Assembly (NCBI GenBank): GCA_016789205.1
Contig: JAEURF010000064.1
Span: 1 to 8,352 of the forward strand
Direction of reading: 5' to 3'
Source: Anaerolineales bacterium
GTDB taxonomy: Bacteria; Chloroflexota; Anaerolineae; Anaerolineales; Villigracilaceae
DNA: 8,352 nt
In this document: piece by piece, positions 6,995 to 8,352 of the stretch
Position numbering within the stretch: the first letter of the stretch is position 1
Layout: each line of letters opens with the position of its first letter
The notes under the pieces: generated by a model
Told to the model about the DNA's origin: nothing
The model's input: the letters and a program-made list of their open reading frames with translations, nothing else
The model's database searches: none
Position numbers and translations under genes: made by a program

Positions 6995-7001
6995 AAAAAT
7001 C

Positions 7002-7028
7002 TTGACATTCATTAACAGCCATGATAAT
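7002..7028 (+). promoter_or_regulatory. Probable promoter of the cold-shock gene
   Basis: A consensus TTGACA (7002-7007) is followed by GATAAT (7023-7028) at a short 15-base spacing, or by TAATCT (7025-7030) at 17. Either would give a leader of roughly 70 bases before the ATG at 7109. It lies just after the preceding terminator, so the cold-shock gene is probably its own unit. Confidence 0.6.
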
Positions 7029-7040
7029 CTTGCGCGCAGT

Positions 7041-7092
7041 ATGCCCGATTCGCCTTTGAAAGCGTGAAGGTGGATGGGCATCAAATTTTTTT
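7041..7092 (+). promoter_or_regulatory. Hairpin plus T-run in the cold-shock leader
   Basis: ATGCCC (7041-7046) pairs with GGGCAT (7076-7081). Inside, CGCCTT (7051-7056) pairs with AAGGTG (7067-7072, one G-U), separated by a small internal loop. Four bases after the structure comes a run of seven Ts (7086-7092), then the ribosome binding site AGGAG (7097-7101). It could be a temperature-sensing leader or a weak attenuator; neither is proven by the sequence. Confidence 0.45.
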
Positions 7093-7108
7093 ATGCAGGA
7101 GTAATAAA

Positions 7109-7321
7109 ATGTCCGAACGTATTGTTGGAACCGTCAAGTGGTTCAATGCGACCAAAGGCTACGGCTTTATTGGTTATGAAGGTGGCGAAGATGTCTTTGT
7201 ACATTTCTCTGCTATTCAAACGGATGGCTATCGCAAGTTAGAAGCCGAGCAAAAAGTGGAGTTTTCCATAGAAGAAGGTCCTAAAGGCAAGCAAGCCGCC
7301 AATGTGACCCCCATTTCGTAA
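7109..7321 (+). CDS. Cold-shock domain protein (CspA family)
   Basis: This is a 70-residue single cold-shock domain, the normal family length. It is a small OB-fold protein that binds single-stranded RNA and DNA and typically melts mRNA structure in the cold. The two nucleic-acid-binding motifs are intact: KGYGFI (RNP1, about residues 16-21) and VFVHF (RNP2, about 29-33), preceded by GTVKWFN (7-13). The protein ends with the usual EGPKGKQAANV segment. ATG 7109 is chosen because AGGAG at 7097-7101 lies seven bases upstream and MSERIVGTVKWFN is a typical family start. An in-frame GTG at 7064 would add 15 unrelated residues. The gene stands alone between two terminators with its own promoter-like sequence and structured leader. 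Confidence 0.97.
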   Translation: MSERIVGTVKWFNATKGYGFIGYEGGEDVFVHFSAIQTDGYRKLEAEQKVEFSIEEGPKGKQAANVTPIS

Positions 7322-7343
7322 GATACCTCATTTTGCAAAACGG

Positions 7344-7373
7344 ACAGGGTTGTCGTGAGACAACCCTGTTTTT
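7344..7373 (+). terminator. Intrinsic terminator of the cold-shock gene
   Basis: A perfect 11-bp stem (ACAGGGTTGTC at 7344-7354 with its complement at 7359-7369) closes a GTGA loop and runs into TTTTT (7369-7373). It starts 22 bases after the stop codon. Confidence 0.95.
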
Positions 7374-7405
7374 ATTTATATAACTATAAGACATATCCGC
7401 ATGAT

Positions 7406-7446
7406 TAAGGATTATAATATTTTATGTAAGGATTATAACTTTTATG
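7406..7446 (+). repeat. Tandem 20-21 base repeat upstream of the ferredoxin gene, each unit with a TATAA hexamer
   Basis: Unit 1 (7406-7426) and unit 2 (7427-7446) both begin TAAGGATTATAA and end TTTTATG. A degenerate third start, AGGATAAT, is at 7449-7456. TATAAT (7413-7418) and TATAAC (7434-7439) lie two helical turns apart. This can be read as twin -10 elements or as a two-site binding region for a regulator that controls the ferredoxin-flavoprotein unit. No convincing -35 is seen upstream. Confidence 0.65.
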
Positions 7447-7481
7447 GGAGGATAATCGAATTTTTAAACGGAGGTTTAACC

Positions 7482-7748
7482 TTGTCACTTCTAAAGATTT
7501 TCAAACGTGGCGCGATACGGCGTACGGTGCTTTTTGCCGGGCATGTTGTTTCTGATTCCTCGCGTTGTGTGCAATGTGGCATTTGTTCAGATAATTGTCC
7601 AATCGAAATAGATGTCCGTGCGTATGCTTGGCGTGGCGAATCAATCAACAGAAGTGAGTGCCTAACGTGTGGTGAGTGTGTAGCACGTTGCCCGCGTGGT
7701 GTATTGCGTTTTGAACGAACCGACTTATTTACAGCAGGTGCAAAATGA
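7482..7748 (+). CDS. Small 2[4Fe-4S] ferredoxin-type protein, TTG start
   Basis: The 88-residue protein has two complete cluster motifs: C29, C32, C35 with C39-P40, and C60, C63, C66 with C70-P71. Both are the CxxCxxCxxxCP pattern of bacterial 2[4Fe-4S] ferredoxins, with 20 residues between them (classical clostridial ferredoxins are more compact) and a basic N-terminus of about 20 residues (KIFKRGAIRR). It should carry electrons one at a time in the cytoplasm. The TTG at 7482 is chosen because GGAGG (7470-7474) lies seven bases upstream. The in-frame ATG at 7401 would add 27 residues encoded by the AT-rich tandem repeats and has no ribosome binding site. The stop overlaps the next start by ATGA (7745-7748), so the flavoprotein is the likely redox partner. 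Confidence 0.9.
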   Translation: MSLLKIFKRGAIRRTVLFAGHVVSDSSRCVQCGICSDNCPIEIDVRAYAWRGESINRSECLTCGECVARCPRGVLRFERTDLFTAGAK

Positions 7749-8352
7749 GACACCTCATCATTGGAACTGGCGTGGCAGGTATTGCCGCAATTGAAGCAAT
7801 TCGCTCTTTGCAAAAAGATGATGACATCATCATGCTGGGCGATGACCCACATGGGTATTATTCGCGTCCTGGTCTTGCCTATTATTTAACTGGTGAATTG
7901 CTTGATAAAACTTTATTTCCAAAAAAACGTGCAGAGTTTATCAATCTGAACTTCCAATATAAAAAAGCACATGTGACAAAAATTATCCGCGCCGAAAAAA
8001 AACTTGAATTAGATGATAAAACGCTTCTCACCTACGACAAGCTGTTGATTGCGACTGGGGCATCTGCTCTGCCTTTAACAGTTCCCGGTGCGAATTTGGA
8101 AGGCGTAGTCAAACTTGACCATTTAGAAGATGCGCGCCGTATCTTGAAATTTGCAAAACGCGGTAAAACCGCTGTTGTCGTCGGTGGCGGAATCACTGCG
8201 CTGGAATTGACCGAAGGCTTGCGTTCTCGTGGTGTCAAAGTGCATTATCTCTTGCGCGGAGACCGCTACTGGAGCAATGTTTTAGATGAACAAGAATCAC
8301 AAATTGTGCAAACACGTTTGCAAGAAGAAGGTGTAACGCTTCACTTTCATTC
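7745..8352 (+). CDS. FAD-dependent NAD(P) oxidoreductase, N-terminal part (3' end outside window)
   Basis: The frame is open to the right edge, with 202 complete codons visible; related proteins have about 400 or more. It begins MRHLIIGTGVAGIAA with the FAD-binding GxGxxG (G7, G9, G12). It continues with YYSRPGLAYYLTGE (38-51), a typical segment of the rubredoxin-reductase and NirB-like branch, then LLIATGAS (100-107) and a second Rossmann fold, VVVGGGITALE (144-154). It should move electrons between NAD(P)H and a partner through FAD. In the second fold the third Gly is Ala152, and the end of the next strand reads YLLRGDRYW with R171 and R174 instead of an acidic residue, which hints at NADP(H). 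AGGTG at 7736-7740 lies four bases before the ATG. The ATGA overlap with the ferredoxin gene suggests coupled synthesis. Confidence 0.92.
   Translation, partial: MRHLIIGTGVAGIAAIEAIRSLQKDDDIIMLGDDPHGYYSRPGLAYYLTGELLDKTLFPKKRAEFINLNFQYKKAHVTKIIRAEKKLELDDKTLLTYDKLLIATGASALPLTVPGANLEGVVKLDHLEDARRILKFAKRGKTAVVVGGGITALELTEGLRSRGVKVHYLLRGDRYWSNVLDEQESQIVQTRLQEEGVTLHFH

Noticed and set aside
7064..7108. GTG at 7064 as the cold-shock gene start
   Set aside because: It would add 15 residues unlike the family and lies inside the leader hairpin, while the ATG at 7109 has a well-placed AGGAG.
7401..7481. ATG at 7401 as the ferredoxin gene start
   Set aside because: The added 27 residues come from the AT-rich tandem repeats, with no ribosome binding site; the TTG at 7482 has GGAGG at ideal spacing.

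Overview
The window reads as bacterial chromosome, AT-rich, using standard code with ATG starts, one TTG start and Shine-Dalgarno sites on some genes. The gene set is xseA-xseB joined to a DUF212 gene, a divergent MurJ-like flippase, a double-HKD lipoprotein, a HerA-like ATPase with a long coiled-coil tail, and a small ferredoxin paired with a flavoprotein. Together with the style of the proteins this suggests an Anaerolineae-type member of the Chloroflexota. That placement is an impression from protein style, not a search result. Nothing here is clearly phage, plasmid or transposon.

Layout. Positions 1-1479 (+) are a probable operon: the 3' part of xseA (exonuclease VII large subunit), xseB (small subunit) and a DUF212/divergent-PAP2 membrane protein that overlaps xseB by ATGA. 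Converging on it with a 2-base gap is a MurJ/MVF-family flippase gene (1482-3068, -). A short divergent promoter region (3069-3148) separates this from a lipoprotein with two phospholipase D-type HKD motifs (3149-4246, +). Next comes an 849-residue HerA/FtsK-type ATPase (4406-6955, +) closed by a strong intrinsic terminator. A cold-shock protein gene follows (7109-7321, +) with its own promoter, a structured leader and a strong terminator. The window ends in a two-gene unit: a 2[4Fe-4S] ferredoxin (7482-7748, +) overlapping by ATGA the start of an FAD/NAD(P) oxidoreductase (7745 to the edge), which is open at the window end.

The most noteworthy non-coding signal is a long-armed inverted repeat present twice, at 3083-3134 and 4329-4382, on either side of the HKD lipoprotein gene. 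Arms pointing at a gene start run directly into a TATAAT-like hexamer. The one arm pointing at a gene's 3' end does not. The most noteworthy protein signal is that the MurJ-like flippase lacks most of the charged cavity residues that are important in E. coli MurJ. The HerA-like ATPase has no NurA partner and a C-terminal half that I cannot assign, so it is the best candidate here for an undescribed function.

There is no stretch over 300 bases without a gene. The three main gaps (4247-4405, 6956-7108, 7322-7481) hold the repeat, terminators and promoter elements described below.
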